Below are positions 34,941-44,020 of a stretch of DNA of 45,067 bases, piece after piece. Each line of letters starts with the position of its first letter. Position 1 is the first letter of the stretch. Below the pieces are notes generated by a model that saw only the letters and a program-made list of their open reading frames with translations, was not told the origin of the DNA and searched no databases. Both the position numbers and the translations under genes were made by a program. Origin of the DNA: Myxococcota bacterium (GTDB lineage Bacteria > Myxococcota_A > UBA796 > JAFGLY01); the NCBI GenBank assembly GCA_024276675.1, contig JAJRWT010000022.1, positions 1 through 45,067 of the forward strand. The letters run 5' to 3'.

Positions 34941-37900
34941 TCACTGGTTGAGGATTTCGCGCAAGGCGAACTCGGCGTCGATTGGTTGGCCGGTTGTGGC
35001 GGCCAGCTCGTAGGCCCGTTGGATGCTGAGGAAGTTGTCCTGGAGACCGCCCAGGGTGTCGTAGGTGGCGGCTCGCGTGGAGCCGATGGCCCCGGTGGCC
35101 GGGAGGCTGTCCAGGGCTTCGATGGCTATGACTTCGAAGTCGCTGTGCCCCAGGATGCCCGCCAGCCGCTGTTGGACATCGTCCACCTGGTCCAGGGGAA
35201 CATAGACCCGTTGCAGCCGGGTGGTCAGATCCAGGGAATAGGGTACGGTTGCTTCGCCGGCCAGGGGGCTGCCGGCGCCACCGCGGGGGATGGGGGTGGT
35301 GTCGAGGCCGCTGGTGTCGAATTCGAAGAGTATGGGGTAGTTCTGGACGTTGCCGGGGCCGCCCAGGCGGCGGGGGTGATGGGCGGGGAGAGCCATGCGG
35401 AGATCCATCTCGTCGCGCAGGCGCTGAAGCTGTGCGGCGAACTGGCCCTGTTCCTTTGTGACGTGCGGGGCGATCACGCCCCCCACCTGGACGTCGATGT
35501 TTTCCCAGTTGTCGAGGATTGTGTTGATGCGGTCGATTTCGTCTTCCAGCTCTCGGAAAGTGTATCGCTGTACGTTGTAGTGATTCAGATCTCCGGCAGC
35601 CTGGGCATAGGCGAGGCTGGTTCCCAGGCCCGGTTCCCCTTCACCGATGAAGATGTTCTGCTTCAGACCGGATGCACCGCTGAACGCATCGCCTTCGCCC
35701 GAAACCTGTTGTACGTTGCGGTCATGGAGAGCCTGGGCCGACATGAGCTGGCCTTCGGTGTCTTCCAGGCCGTCCAGCATGTCGGACTGGCTGCCGTGGA
35801 AACCGCTGTTGTCGAATGCGCCCGTCGCGTTCAATTCCTGGATACGGTCCAGGTGGGAGGCAAGCGGATCCACGCCGGTGTGGTGCAGGGTCAGTGCCCT
35901 GCGTATGGAGAGAAGTTCGTCGGGGGAGAGCTGGCTTCTGAGGGATCTGAAAATCTGGGCGGCTTCATCCATGTTGCCGTTGGCAAGTGCGTTGTCGGCC
36001 TGGCCCAGGGACTGTACGACGTCCAGCCCCAGATCGTCCAGTCGGGATTGGTCCAGTCCGGCATCCTGGAGCTGGGTCAACAGTCCCGTGACGCGACGAC
36101 TCTGTACCACCGCCGAGAGGGCTTCGGCCGCCCCGCCCATGGCCAGGCCCGTGGCTGCGCCTATCCCACCGCCACGGAGAATGGCCAGACCCAGGCGGCA
36201 GATGACATCCCAGACGGAGCGGCGCCATGTCTCGGCGTCGGCGGCGGTGAGTATCAATTCGCCCACGGCTCCGCCCAGGAAGCCCTCGATTGTTCCGCGC
36301 AGGGCCCCCGCGGCGAAGCTACGGCCCGCGTAGGAGATGGCGGCCGACGTGCTTTCCAGGGCTCCGGCCGTCATTTCGGAAGCCAGGGCGGCTCGGGTGA
36401 GCCCCACAAGGTTGGTGAAACGGGTGGCTATGCCGGCGGCCAGGACTGCAGTGGCACCGTCGGCGAAGCCGGACAGGGCGTCGGTGGCCCCCTCGGTGGA
36501 GAAGGTGTCGTAGTGGTCTCCAGCAAATGCCTCGGCCGTGCCCACCTTGGCCGCCGCTCCCGCGAGACCGCCGGCCAGGGCGGCAGCGCCGTATTCCGCC
36601 AGGAGACCGGCAGCGGCGGGACCGGCGGTTCCTCCGGTGAGCACGGTTACCAGGATCCCAACTGCGATGGCCGCCACGGTGGATGCGATGCCGCGCACCA
36701 GGTCCACGGTCTGGAGATGTTCCTGGTATCGGTTGGCAAAATTGGCATCCAGGGCAGCCAGCACGGCCAGCTCTTCCTGGGAGATTGCGCCGTCGGCCAT
36801 GGCGTCCTGGAAGGCGGATTCCAGTTGCACGGAGGCCTGGTCGGCGGTTTCGTCGGTGTCGGTGAAGGCGTCGGCCAGGCCCGAGCCCAGGGACTCTTTG
36901 TCCTGCATCCGGGCGTGCATGATGCCCGCCGCCATGAGACGGCCTTCTTCGGTCTGCAGCTCCTGGGGGCTGGGAGTTCCTATGAGCTGATCCATGGCCT
37001 GCTGGAGATCGTCGTCGCCCAACTCACCTTGCATTCGCTGGTAGAGCGTCGTGAACTCCAGCAGGGCTGCCCGCTGGTGCTCGTCGGCGGGTTCGCGATG
37101 TTCGCTGTAGAGCCAGTAGCCCAGCCGGTAGGTAGCTCGCTCCTCCTGGGTCAGGGTGCCGAAAACCTGCGCGATCATTTCGTCTTCGGTTCCGTCCCAG
37201 GAGCCGCCGAAGGCCCAGTCCAGTGCTGCCTGGGTGGGAATCCTGCCCGTGCGGAGGGCCTGGCGGACGAGGTCCACCTCCTGGCGAGACATCTGGATCT
37301 GCATGGTGATCCAGAGACGGGGTGATTCTTCCAGGAAGCGGGCGCGATCCTCGGCGCTCATGGCTGCGACGATGCGGAAGATGCGTTCCTCGTCGGTGTC
37401 GAAGGCGTAGAAGGCGGATTCCAGTTCTCGTAGGGCGATCCTGTATGTGTCGGCGGAGGCATAGTCTTCCACCACGTCCAGCTCCCCCTGGTTCAGGTGC
37501 CCAAGGGCCTGCTGCACGTCGGGGTCGTCCCACAGGCGCTGACGCAGCTCTTGGTTGGCCTGTCGTTGGCGGCGCGCGCGTTCTTCAGGCGAGAGATCCC
37601 GCAGGGATTCGTCTTCGCCCAGGTCGAGCTGCCCCACCAGCGTGTTGAATGCCTGCTGGATGGAGGCTTCGTCGTCGTTCCAGAAACCGATGGCGTCCAG
37701 GATCTGTTGTTTGGCCAACTGAAAGCGGTCGACCCCCATGGAAGCGGAGAAGGACTGGAACTCGCCTTCGCTCAGGTCGCCGTGCATCATGCCCAGGAAA
37801 GAGTCCTGGGCTATCTCGCCGTCGGTATCGCGTTGCACGGTGAGGAGGTTTTCCTGGATTCCACCAAGGTTGGCCAGGGCTTGTCTCAACTGCTGGAGTT

Positions 37901-39365
37901 CTTCCTGTGTCAACTGCTGCCCGTTGGGACCTTGGCCCGTCCTGAGGGCTGTTCGAATAAGGCGCTCCCGCTGGCCGGCTTGGCTGGTCTGGCCCACCAC
38001 GAGGGCCACCGCGTCGTCGTCGGTGCCCCAACCCGATGTGGCGATGTCCATTCTTTCCTGTAGGGCGTCGGCCTGGGTGCCCAGGCACATGGTCCTGGCG
38101 CTCTGCCTTTCGCTGTCGGAAAGGAAGGAGAAGATCTCCTGGTTTTCGTTCCAGAGGCGCCGGCGCTCGGCCACGGAGAGATCCAGGATCACGTTGAAGG
38201 TGGCGGACTCGTCGTCGTCGATCCAGCCACGAGCGTTGCGAATGCGCTCCACCACGATGTCGTAGATATGGTCGGGGCTGATGATCTTGCGGGCCTGGTA
38301 GTATTCGTCGTCGTCGAGGGAATTGCGCAGGAGCTGCATCAGGTTCTCGGAGCCGGCGGCTTCCCGAAGCTGGGCGGTGCTGGCGGTGCGGAGCACGTCC
38401 AGGATGCCTTCTTCGTTGGCGCTGTCCCAGAGCCAGCCCTCCTCGACGTTGCTCCGGATGCGATCTTCCAGCGACATGGTTGCCCAGAGGATTCCCAGCG
38501 CTTCTCGGTATTGATCCGAGTTGCAGTATTCCTGGAAGTCGGTTTCCAGGACATGACTGGTGAGCGAGAGATACTGGGCTCGGATCTCGCGAAGCATGAG
38601 GGTGGACTGGCCCCTTATCTGGCGCAGGGCTTTTTCTTCGTCTTCGTCCCAGTGATCCAGGAGGGCGTCCTTGATCTCCATTGCTCGGCGGTGGGCTTCC
38701 CGCCAGGTGTCCTGGGGATCGAGCTGCACCTGCCCGCCGGGGCCGGCCCGGGGGCTGGCCTGGGTCATGCCCGCCGAGGCACGGGATTCGGCCTGCTCCG
38801 CTTCGTGCTCCGCGGCACTCTGGGGGGCTCCCACGCCCGGGGGCGTGCTGCCCCCACGAGCCTGCAAGATGTGGGCGACTTCGTGAGCCACTGTTTCCCG
38901 GCTGGGATCGGAATCGCGGAACACCACCACTTCCTGGCTCGATGCTGCCTGGGCGGCCAGCCTGTCCATCTGGTCCGTTTCGCCCAGCCACGCTTCCACT
39001 CCGGAGAGATCCTCGCCGAATGATTCTTCCATCTCCGCCAGGTAGGGAAGGGACACGGGAGCAGCGCCCATGCGCGAAGCCAGGGGATCGTCGGGGGTGG
39101 ATGACGGAGGAGCCGAAGGAGCCCCGGACGATGCCTGGGAGAGAAGAGCGGAATCCTGAGATGAGTCCAGGGTGGATGATTCCGTTGGCGATGGGGCTTC
39201 CATTGCGCCCAGGGCTGCCCTGTTGCCGTAGCTTTCCTGGATTCCCATGATGCGGTTGGAGCCGGTGCTGTTGCGGGCAGCCGGTCCCTTGTGGGCGGGT
39301 GCGTTGGAAAGCTGGGTTGAGTGGGGCTGGCCTTGTTCCGCAGAACCTGGTCTCTGTTCTTTCAT
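34941..39365 (-). CDS. DUF4157 protein with annexin-like repeats and putative ADP-ribosyltransferase C terminus
   Basis: A 1,474-residue multidomain protein. The start at 39365 has AGGAG seven bases upstream. Residues 1-100: disordered. 104-172: DUF4157 (LPYLAEMEESFGEDLSGVEAW ... VAHEVAHILQ, zinc-type HEVAH at 161-165), a domain common in secreted or contractile-injection effectors. About 215-800: helical annexin-like repeats with acidic loops (WDEDEEKALRQIRGQS, SGWGTDDDAVALVV, GFWNDDEAS, FDTDEERIF, SWDGTEDEMIAQ). 888-1085: Gly/Ala-rich hydrophobic region. 1185-1474: a C-terminal domain with FHGSQSDML (His1190), GLGTSLAYA (Tyr1253) and GEATVPYSL...RVYVPLDQV (Glu1371), matching the order and spacing of H-Y-E ADP-ribosyltransferases. 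An ADP-ribosylglycohydrolase is encoded upstream. No signal peptide; no sheath or baseplate genes nearby. Confidence 0.7.
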   Translation of the reverse strand: MKEQRPGSAEQGQPHSTQLSNAPAHKGPAARNSTGSNRIMGIQESYGNRAALGAMEAPSPTESSTLDSSQDSALLSQASSGAPSAPPSSTPDDPLASRMGAAPVSLPYLAEMEESFGEDLSGVEAWLGETDQMDRLAAQAASSQEVVVFRDSDPSRETVAHEVAHILQARGGSTPPGVGAPQSAAEHEAEQAESRASAGMTQASPRAGPGGQVQLDPQDTWREAHRRAMEIKDALLDHWDEDEEKALRQIRGQSTLMLREIRAQYLSLTSHVLETDFQEYCNSDQYREALGILWATMSLEDRIRSNVEEGWLWDSANEEGILDVLRTASTAQLREAAGSENLMQLLRNSLDDDEYYQARKIISPDHIYDIVVERIRNARGWIDDDESATFNVILDLSVAERRRLWNENQEIFSFLSDSERQSARTMCLGTQADALQERMDIATSGWGTDDDAVALVVGQTSQAGQRERLIRTALRTGQGPNGQQLTQEELQQLRQALANLGGIQENLLTVQRDTDGEIAQDSFLGMMHGDLSEGEFQSFSASMGVDRFQLAKQQILDAIGFWNDDEASIQQAFNTLVGQLDLGEDESLRDLSPEERARRQRQANQELRQRLWDDPDVQQALGHLNQGELDVVEDYASADTYRIALRELESAFYAFDTDEERIFRIVAAMSAEDRARFLEESPRLWITMQIQMSRQEVDLVRQALRTGRIPTQAALDWAFGGSWDGTEDEMIAQVFGTLTQEERATYRLGYWLYSEHREPADEHQRAALLEFTTLYQRMQGELGDDDLQQAMDQLIGTPSPQELQTEEGRLMAAGIMHARMQDKESLGSGLADAFTDTDETADQASVQLESAFQDAMADGAISQEELAVLAALDANFANRYQEHLQTVDLVRGIASTVAAIAVGILVTVLTGGTAGPAAAGLLAEYGAAALAGGLAGAAAKVGTAEAFAGDHYDTFSTEGATDALSGFADGATAVLAAGIATRFTNLVGLTRAALASEMTAGALESTSAAISYAGRSFAAGALRGTIEGFLGGAVGELILTAADAETWRRSVWDVICRLGLAILRGGGIGAATGLAMGGAAEALSAVVQSRRVTGLLTQLQDAGLDQSRLDDLGLDVVQSLGQADNALANGNMDEAAQIFRSLRSQLSPDELLSIRRALTLHHTGVDPLASHLDRIQELNATGAFDNSGFHGSQSDMLDGLEDTEGQLMSAQALHDRNVQQVSGEGDAFSGASGLKQNIFIGEGEPGLGTSLAYAQAAGDLNHYNVQRYTFRELEDEIDRINTILDNWENIDVQVGGVIAPHVTKEQGQFAAQLQRLRDEMDLRMALPAHHPRRLGGPGNVQNYPILFEFDTSGLDTTPIPRGGAGSPLAGEATVPYSLDLTTRLQRVYVPLDQVDDVQQRLAGILGHSDFEVIAIEALDSLPATGAIGSTRAATYDTLGGLQDNFLSIQRAYELAATTGQPIDAEFALREILNQ

Positions 39366-39400
39366 CTGTCGGCTCCTGGCAGGCCAGGGAAGAGAACATG

Positions 39401-39429
39401 AATATACCTCGAACCACGCAGTTTGACAG
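39401..39429 (-). promoter_or_regulatory. Promoter of the DUF4157 effector gene
   Basis: On the minus strand, CTGTCA (39424-39429) and TATATT (39401-39406) are separated by 17 bases, with the start codon 36 bases beyond the -10. It would let the effector be transcribed apart from the ADP-ribosylglycohydrolase gene upstream. Confidence 0.45.
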
Positions 39430-39513
39430 TTCCCATCCAATAAGGGCGGAGGTGGCAGAATGAGCAGCTTTGGTGGCGGGTGCGCCCAACAGAGGGGTAC
39501 ACAGGGGTGAGTG

Positions 39514-40539
39514 TCAGTTGCCTTGCCTGCTGTGCATTGCTTCGGTTGCCAGGCGTGTGAGAGCCAGGTGATCCCAGGTTCCACGGTCGTTTAGACGTTC
39601 CACCAGGTTGCGAGGCAATGCTCGGGCTCCGTTGCGGGCGCCGGCCATGGCGCCGGCCATGGCGGCGGTGGTGTCGACGTCTCCGCCCACCGCGATTGCG
39701 GTAGAGATGGTTTCCATGTAGTCGTCCGGGTTCCTCAGGAACGAATAGAGGCTCCAGGTGATGCTGGAGGTCACGAAGGGAGAGATTCCCTGCCAGCCAT
39801 CGCGGTGGTCGGGGTCCATGCCGGCCCTGGATATCGGGGCCACAGCCTGCTCCGGCGGCAGTTCCAGCCAGTTTCCCAGGTCCAGCACCGCCGAGGCCAC
39901 CGACGGCGCAAGGGGGGCCGCCAGATCCGCCAGGTCTTCCAGGATTTCGTGAGTGTTCCAGCCACGATGGTCCAGGGCCAGGGCAACCGCTCGGGCCACC
40001 ACGACGGAGCCAGCGGAGCAGCGGGGATCGGCGTGGGTGATGAGCCCCTGCTGATGGGCGATGCGGGCAAGCTCTTCCCTGTTGGCTGGTTCCAGCAGGC
40101 CCACGACTCCGGCGCGCATGGCGCTACCGTTGCCGGCGGCTGGGGCCGGCGTGCCGGATTCCCACCAAGGCAGCCCGTTTTGCAGGCGCGTGGCCGCAGC
40201 CTCGGTGGCGCGCCCACGCCCCACGATGCGCCCCTCGCTGAAGATTCGCGCGATGGCGGCCGCGTAGTCCGGGGCCGAGAAGCCCCGCATGCGGACATAG
40301 CTTTGAAGCAACTCCCGGGCGAGTTGGGAGTCGTCGCTGTACTGGCCGAAGGGAAATGGATGCCTGCCCAGCTCGCCCGCCCTGCCCTGTCGCAGGTAGT
40401 CCCGGACGTAGCGGCCGCACGTTGCCGGAGGATGGCCCTCTACCACGAAACCCAGAGCGTCTCCCAGGCACTGCCCCAGGAGGCAGCCCACGTAACGGTC
40501 CCTCAGAAGGGCGATATCATTGGGGATGTGGTCGGTCAT
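39514..40539 (-). CDS. ADP-ribosylglycohydrolase family protein (DraG-like)
   Basis: A 341-residue cytosolic protein. Family motifs are all in place: GCLLGQCLGDALGF (N-terminal helix), QYSDDSQLAREL (metal-binding SDD at 68-70), GNGSAMRAG (136-144), THADPRC and the C-terminal AVGGDVDTTAAMAGAMAGA (GGDxDT at 285-290) that binds the second metal. Family members remove ADP-ribose from Arg or other targets using two Mg ions; DraG regulates nitrogenase, but no nif genes are seen. It lies 148 bases upstream of the DUF4157 protein with a putative ADP-ribosyltransferase domain, so an immunity role, as for Tri1 with the effector Tre1, is a real possibility. The ATG at 40539 has no clear ribosome site. 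Confidence 0.8.
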   Translation of the reverse strand: MTDHIPNDIALLRDRYVGCLLGQCLGDALGFVVEGHPPATCGRYVRDYLRQGRAGELGRHPFPFGQYSDDSQLARELLQSYVRMRGFSAPDYAAAIARIFSEGRIVGRGRATEAAATRLQNGLPWWESGTPAPAAGNGSAMRAGVVGLLEPANREELARIAHQQGLITHADPRCSAGSVVVARAVALALDHRGWNTHEILEDLADLAAPLAPSVASAVLDLGNWLELPPEQAVAPISRAGMDPDHRDGWQGISPFVTSSITWSLYSFLRNPDDYMETISTAIAVGGDVDTTAAMAGAMAGARNGARALPRNLVERLNDRGTWDHLALTRLATEAMHSRQGN

Positions 40540-40612
40540 GGCTGTGTGCCGGGGGGCGATGCGGTGGGTCGGGGCCCGGAGGGACGGCCCAGAGGGTTGG
40601 CGGTCGGAGGCT

Positions 40613-41122
40613 TCAGCCAGATGCTTGGGGGGCAGGGGGATCGGCCAGAGAGTGCCGGTTGAGGATGGCCTGGATCTGGGGAAATGCCTTCCGGGAGTCC
40701 CGGGCGATGAGCCGGGCGATGGAAGAGCCGATCACGGGGATTCTGACCTGGAAGGAGTGGACCAGGCGAACCTCGGTGCCGGCGGGAAGTTGGTTCAGGT
40801 AGTACGTGCCCTGGACCCGGATCCTATCGGTTTCGGAGCTTTGCCAGTCCCAGCGCAGGGTCCTGGTGGTTCGATCCCAACGGCTGGTGGCCGAGGACGT
40901 GGCTCTTTTCCGACGATCCAGCCCACCGGACACCCCCCGCCCGTATTCCTGGCAGTCGATCCTGAAGACACAGTGGTTTTCGTCACGTTCCAGCAAGGTG
41001 TAGGTGGCGGAGATCACCTCGTCGCGAGAGTTGTTTTCTTCCAGGTTGAAGGCTTGCGAACAAAGGGCAGCCGCCACCTTTTCCAGGTTGGTGGGAATGA
41101 TGAAGCTGTATTCCACTTGCAC
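40613..41122 (-). CDS. SRPBCC/DUF2505-like protein
   Basis: A 169-residue protein. The GTG start at 41122 is set by AAAGGAG seven bases upstream; the earlier in-frame ATG at 41251 lies close to the divergent gene. Starting at MQVEYSFIIPTNLEKVAAAL, it has the START-like beta-alpha-beta layout of DUF2505 proteins, with RIRVQGTYYLNQLPAGTEVRLVHSFQVRIPVIG and a C-terminal helix (ARLIARDSRKAFPQIQAILN). These folds bind hydrophobic ligands; function is unknown. It leads the minus-strand run that continues with the ADP-ribosylglycohydrolase 73 bases later and is divergent from the cysteine desulfurase. Confidence 0.55.
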   Translation of the reverse strand: MQVEYSFIIPTNLEKVAAALCSQAFNLEENNSRDEVISATYTLLERDENHCVFRIDCQEYGRGVSGGLDRRKRATSSATSRWDRTTRTLRWDWQSSETDRIRVQGTYYLNQLPAGTEVRLVHSFQVRIPVIGSSIARLIARDSRKAFPQIQAILNRHSLADPPAPQASG

Positions 41123-41264
41123 GTGTGCGCTCCTTTCGTAAACGATACCTGTAACGACATCGGGGTTATCTTGTGACGAGACCGGGCGCCTGAGCCTCGC
41201 GCCAGGATCCGGGTAACAGATCCATGAGGGAACAGCCGGTTTCAACGTCACAGGAGAACAACGG

Positions 41265-42407
41265 ATGGAAGCCCCACCTGTCTATCTCGATCACAACGCC
41301 AGCACCCCCATCCTGCCCCAGGTGCTGGATGCCATGTTGCCATACCTGCGGGAACACTTCGGCAATCCATCCAGCGGCCATGTTTTTGGCCAGCACGCCC
41401 ATCGTGCCGTGGAAGAATCCCGGCAGCAGGTGGCAGCGTTCCTGGGCGCCTCTCCCCAACAGGTCCTGTTCACCTCCGGCGGAACCGAGTCCAACAACCT
41501 GGCAATCCGCGGTGTGGCGGCATCTCTGGGGCGCCCTGGGCGAATCGTTAGCTCCGTCATCGAACACCCGGCCACGCTCCAACCCTGTCGCCACCTGGAG
41601 CGGCAGGGTTGGGATCTCTTCTTGCTGCCCGTGGATGGGACAGGGCGCTTTCGCGTGGAGGACCTGGAAGCCCAGTTGGAGCGGGGAGTAGACCTGGTGA
41701 CCATCATGCACGCCAACAACGAGACCGGCGTCATCCAGCCCATCGGCCCCGCGCTGCGAGCCGCCCATGCCCATGGAGCCCTGTTCCACACCGACGCGGC
41801 ACAGTCAGCAGGAAAAATCCCCTTGAACGTGCAGGAGTTCGGGGTGGACCTTCTCTCCCTGGCCGGCCACAAGCTCTATGCTCCCAAGGGCGTCGGTGCC
41901 TTGTACCTGCGAAGCGGCACGATCCTGGAACCTCTGCTGCGCGGAGCGGGGCACGAAAGGGGGCTTCGCCCCGGCACCGAAAACGTCGCTTCCATCGTCG
42001 GGCTGGGGGCGGCCTGCCAGGTGGCCCGGGCCACCCAGGAACGAGAGCGGCTCCGAGTGGCTGGACTACGGGATCTGCTTCAGCATCTACTGCTATCGGC
42101 GATTCCCGGGGCCGCGGTCAACGGCGGAAAAGCGGCGCCCAGGCTACCCAACACCTTGAGCGTTCGTTTTCCCGGCGTCACCGGCTCCCAGCTTCTGGCC
42201 CTGGCCCCCCAGGTGGCTGCTTCCACCGGTTCGGCCTGCCACGAGGGGGGCGAGCGCCCCTCCCAGGTCTTGATGGCAATGGGCCTGGACGCCGTCGCCG
42301 CCATGGGCACGCTGCGCCTGTCCCTGGGCCGTGGCAGCACCGAGGAAGAGATCCGCCGGGCCGCCGGGGCCATCATCGCAGCATGGAAGACCGCCCGAGG
42401 AGCCTGA
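41265..42407 (+). CDS. Cysteine desulfurase (NifS/IscS family)
   Basis: A 380-residue PLP enzyme that takes sulfur from cysteine for Fe-S clusters or thio-cofactors. It begins VYLDHNASTPILPQV. GGTESNNLAI and the H101 region (VIEHPATL) hold the cofactor, HANNETGVIQPI is conserved, LAGHKLYAPKGVGALY gives the Schiff-base Lys203 and STGSACHEG the catalytic Cys325 on a flexible loop. The Cys loop is short, as in IscS/NifS class I. AGGAGA precedes the ATG. No iscU, iscR or selenium genes flank it, so the partner is unknown; a tRNA-thiolation or general role is equally possible. Next gene 57 bases downstream is an unrelated lipoprotein. Confidence 0.85.
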   Translation: MEAPPVYLDHNASTPILPQVLDAMLPYLREHFGNPSSGHVFGQHAHRAVEESRQQVAAFLGASPQQVLFTSGGTESNNLAIRGVAASLGRPGRIVSSVIEHPATLQPCRHLERQGWDLFLLPVDGTGRFRVEDLEAQLERGVDLVTIMHANNETGVIQPIGPALRAAHAHGALFHTDAAQSAGKIPLNVQEFGVDLLSLAGHKLYAPKGVGALYLRSGTILEPLLRGAGHERGLRPGTENVASIVGLGAACQVARATQERERLRVAGLRDLLQHLLLSAIPGAAVNGGKAAPRLPNTLSVRFPGVTGSQLLALAPQVAASTGSACHEGGERPSQVLMAMGLDAVAAMGTLRLSLGRGSTEEEIRRAAGAIIAAWKTARGA

Positions 42408-42464
42408 AACCCCCGAGATGTGCCGGCAACCCGTTATTCCCAACCTCCAACCGGAGTCCGAGTC

Positions 42465-44012
42465 ATGTTTTTTCCATTTCTGCCGGCTCTGCCCTTCCTG
42501 GGACTCATGAGCCTGTCCTGCGGCGGTGGCTACCTTTTTTCGGTGGGTGAATCCGGCGACACATCCCCCCACGAAACCGGCGCAGCCCCCGACAGCCAGG
42601 AACCTGTGGAAACCGATGCCGACGGCGACGGCTACGGAGAATCCACTGACTGCGACGACGAAAATCCCGCGGTGAGCCCTGGTGCCCAGGAAATCCCCTA
42701 CAACGGCCTGGACGACGACTGCGACACATCCACTCCGGACGACGATCTCGACTCCGACGGCGTATACCACGACTCCGACTGCGACGACACCGATCCGGAA
42801 ACCCATCCGGGGGCCACCGACTTCCTGTTGGACGGCACGGATCAGGACTGCGACGGCCACGACGATGGCCTCGAAGACTTGCAGTTGAGCATCATCCAGC
42901 ACGAGCCCATCTCCATCACCGAAGGAGAACTCACTGGCGACAAGCCCCAGTCCAAGGTCTGGCTCCACGACGGCAAGTGGTGGTGTGTGCTGGCCGACTC
43001 GGAAGGCACGTGGATCTGGCAGCTTTCCGACGGCAATTGGAGCAGGCATCTGCGACTCTCCACCCACGGTGCCTTTCGCGCCGATTGCCTCAGCGACGGC
43101 GACCTCGTGCATATTTTGCTCTACGACGGCGAAGATCAGACGGGCATCATCTCGGTCGCCTATGATTCCGCCAGCCAGTCCTACGGTCCTTGGGAAGAAT
43201 ACGGCGATTTCGCCGGTATTCCCTTGAGTTCAGGCGTTGAAACCGCCACCATCCAACAGGACGGCACTGGCCGTCTATGGGTGGCCTGGGCCGATACGGA
43301 CCAGGTCTGGCTGAGCTGGGCCGACAGCCCCTACGACGACTGGACCCGGCTTCCCGACCCCCTGGCGTCGGGCCTGGACGACGACGACATCTGCCTGGTG
43401 GTGGCAATCCCCGACGAAGTTCAGCCCTCAATCGGTGTGCTGTGGTCCAACCAGAACACCGGCGAGTTCGGCTTCAGAGTACACCTGGACGCCGATCCCC
43501 CCCAGGACTGGGGCGACACGGAGCGACCAGCAGCGGAAGGGGAGTTCGCCGGCCTGGCCCTGGGCGACGGCATGGCCGACGACCACATGAACGCCGCGGT
43601 GGCATCGGATGGTACCCTGTACTTCGCGGTAAAGACCTCGTACGACACCGATGACTACCCCCTGGTGGTCCTGCTGGTGCGCCACCACGACGGTACGTGG
43701 AGCCCCCTGGATGCCCAGTACCAGGTTGACCCCGGCGATCTCGACGTTACCCGCCCCGTGGTGCTGCTGGACGAAACACCCGGGTTCCTGCTGGTGGCCT
43801 ACACCTCCCGCGACAGTGGCGACATCATGTATCGCGTAAGTGCCACCGCCACCATCGGATTCAGCGAACAGGCCCCGTTGATAACGGGGGGAGACATCAT
43901 CCACAACGTCACAAGCACCAAGGAGCGCTTCGATGACCAGGTGGTGCTCCTGGCCGGTGATCGGGAGAGCCCCGGTCTGGCCTATGGGGTCACCGTCACG
44001 GTGGATGACTGA
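42465..44012 (+). CDS. Lipoprotein with MopE-like acidic metal-binding motifs and propeller-like domain
   Basis: A 515-residue lipoprotein with an N terminus ending MSLSC (Cys19). Residues about 45-125 carry two copies of a motif seen in MopE-type copper or calcium-binding proteins of deltaproteobacteria: DADGDGYGESTDCDDENPAVSPGAQEIPYNGLDDDCD and a second beginning DLDSDGVYHDSDCDDTDPETHPGA. The rest is beta-rich with repeated W and D blocks (KVWLHDGKWWCVLAD, TIQQDGTGRLWVAW), suggesting a beta-propeller. The ATG at 42465 follows GGAG. Secreted surface protein; ligand and role unknown. Its coding sequence is convergent with the next lipoprotein gene. Confidence 0.65.
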   Translation: MFFPFLPALPFLGLMSLSCGGGYLFSVGESGDTSPHETGAAPDSQEPVETDADGDGYGESTDCDDENPAVSPGAQEIPYNGLDDDCDTSTPDDDLDSDGVYHDSDCDDTDPETHPGATDFLLDGTDQDCDGHDDGLEDLQLSIIQHEPISITEGELTGDKPQSKVWLHDGKWWCVLADSEGTWIWQLSDGNWSRHLRLSTHGAFRADCLSDGDLVHILLYDGEDQTGIISVAYDSASQSYGPWEEYGDFAGIPLSSGVETATIQQDGTGRLWVAWADTDQVWLSWADSPYDDWTRLPDPLASGLDDDDICLVVAIPDEVQPSIGVLWSNQNTGEFGFRVHLDADPPQDWGDTERPAAEGEFAGLALGDGMADDHMNAAVASDGTLYFAVKTSYDTDDYPLVVLLVRHHDGTWSPLDAQYQVDPGDLDVTRPVVLLDETPGFLLVAYTSRDSGDIMYRVSATATIGFSEQAPLITGGDIIHNVTSTKERFDDQVVLLAGDRESPGLAYGVTVTVDD

Positions 44013-44020
44013 GTTCGGCG

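Noticed and set aside
34986..37325. 779-codon open frame antisense to the DUF4157 effector
   Set aside because: It mirrors the codon bias of the sense gene, which has clear domains and a ribosome site; the antisense protein resembles nothing and is a high-GC artefact.
39514..40539. Nitrogenase regulation by DraG
   Set aside because: No nif or draT gene is nearby; the family is broad and the local partner suggests another role.
33468..41122. Complete extracellular contractile injection system
   Set aside because: No sheath, tube, baseplate or ATPase gene is present; only an effector-like protein is seen.
41123..41264. Promoters in the divergent spacer between the SRPBCC and cysteine desulfurase genes
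   Set aside because: No -35/-10 pair with acceptable spacing was found on either strand.
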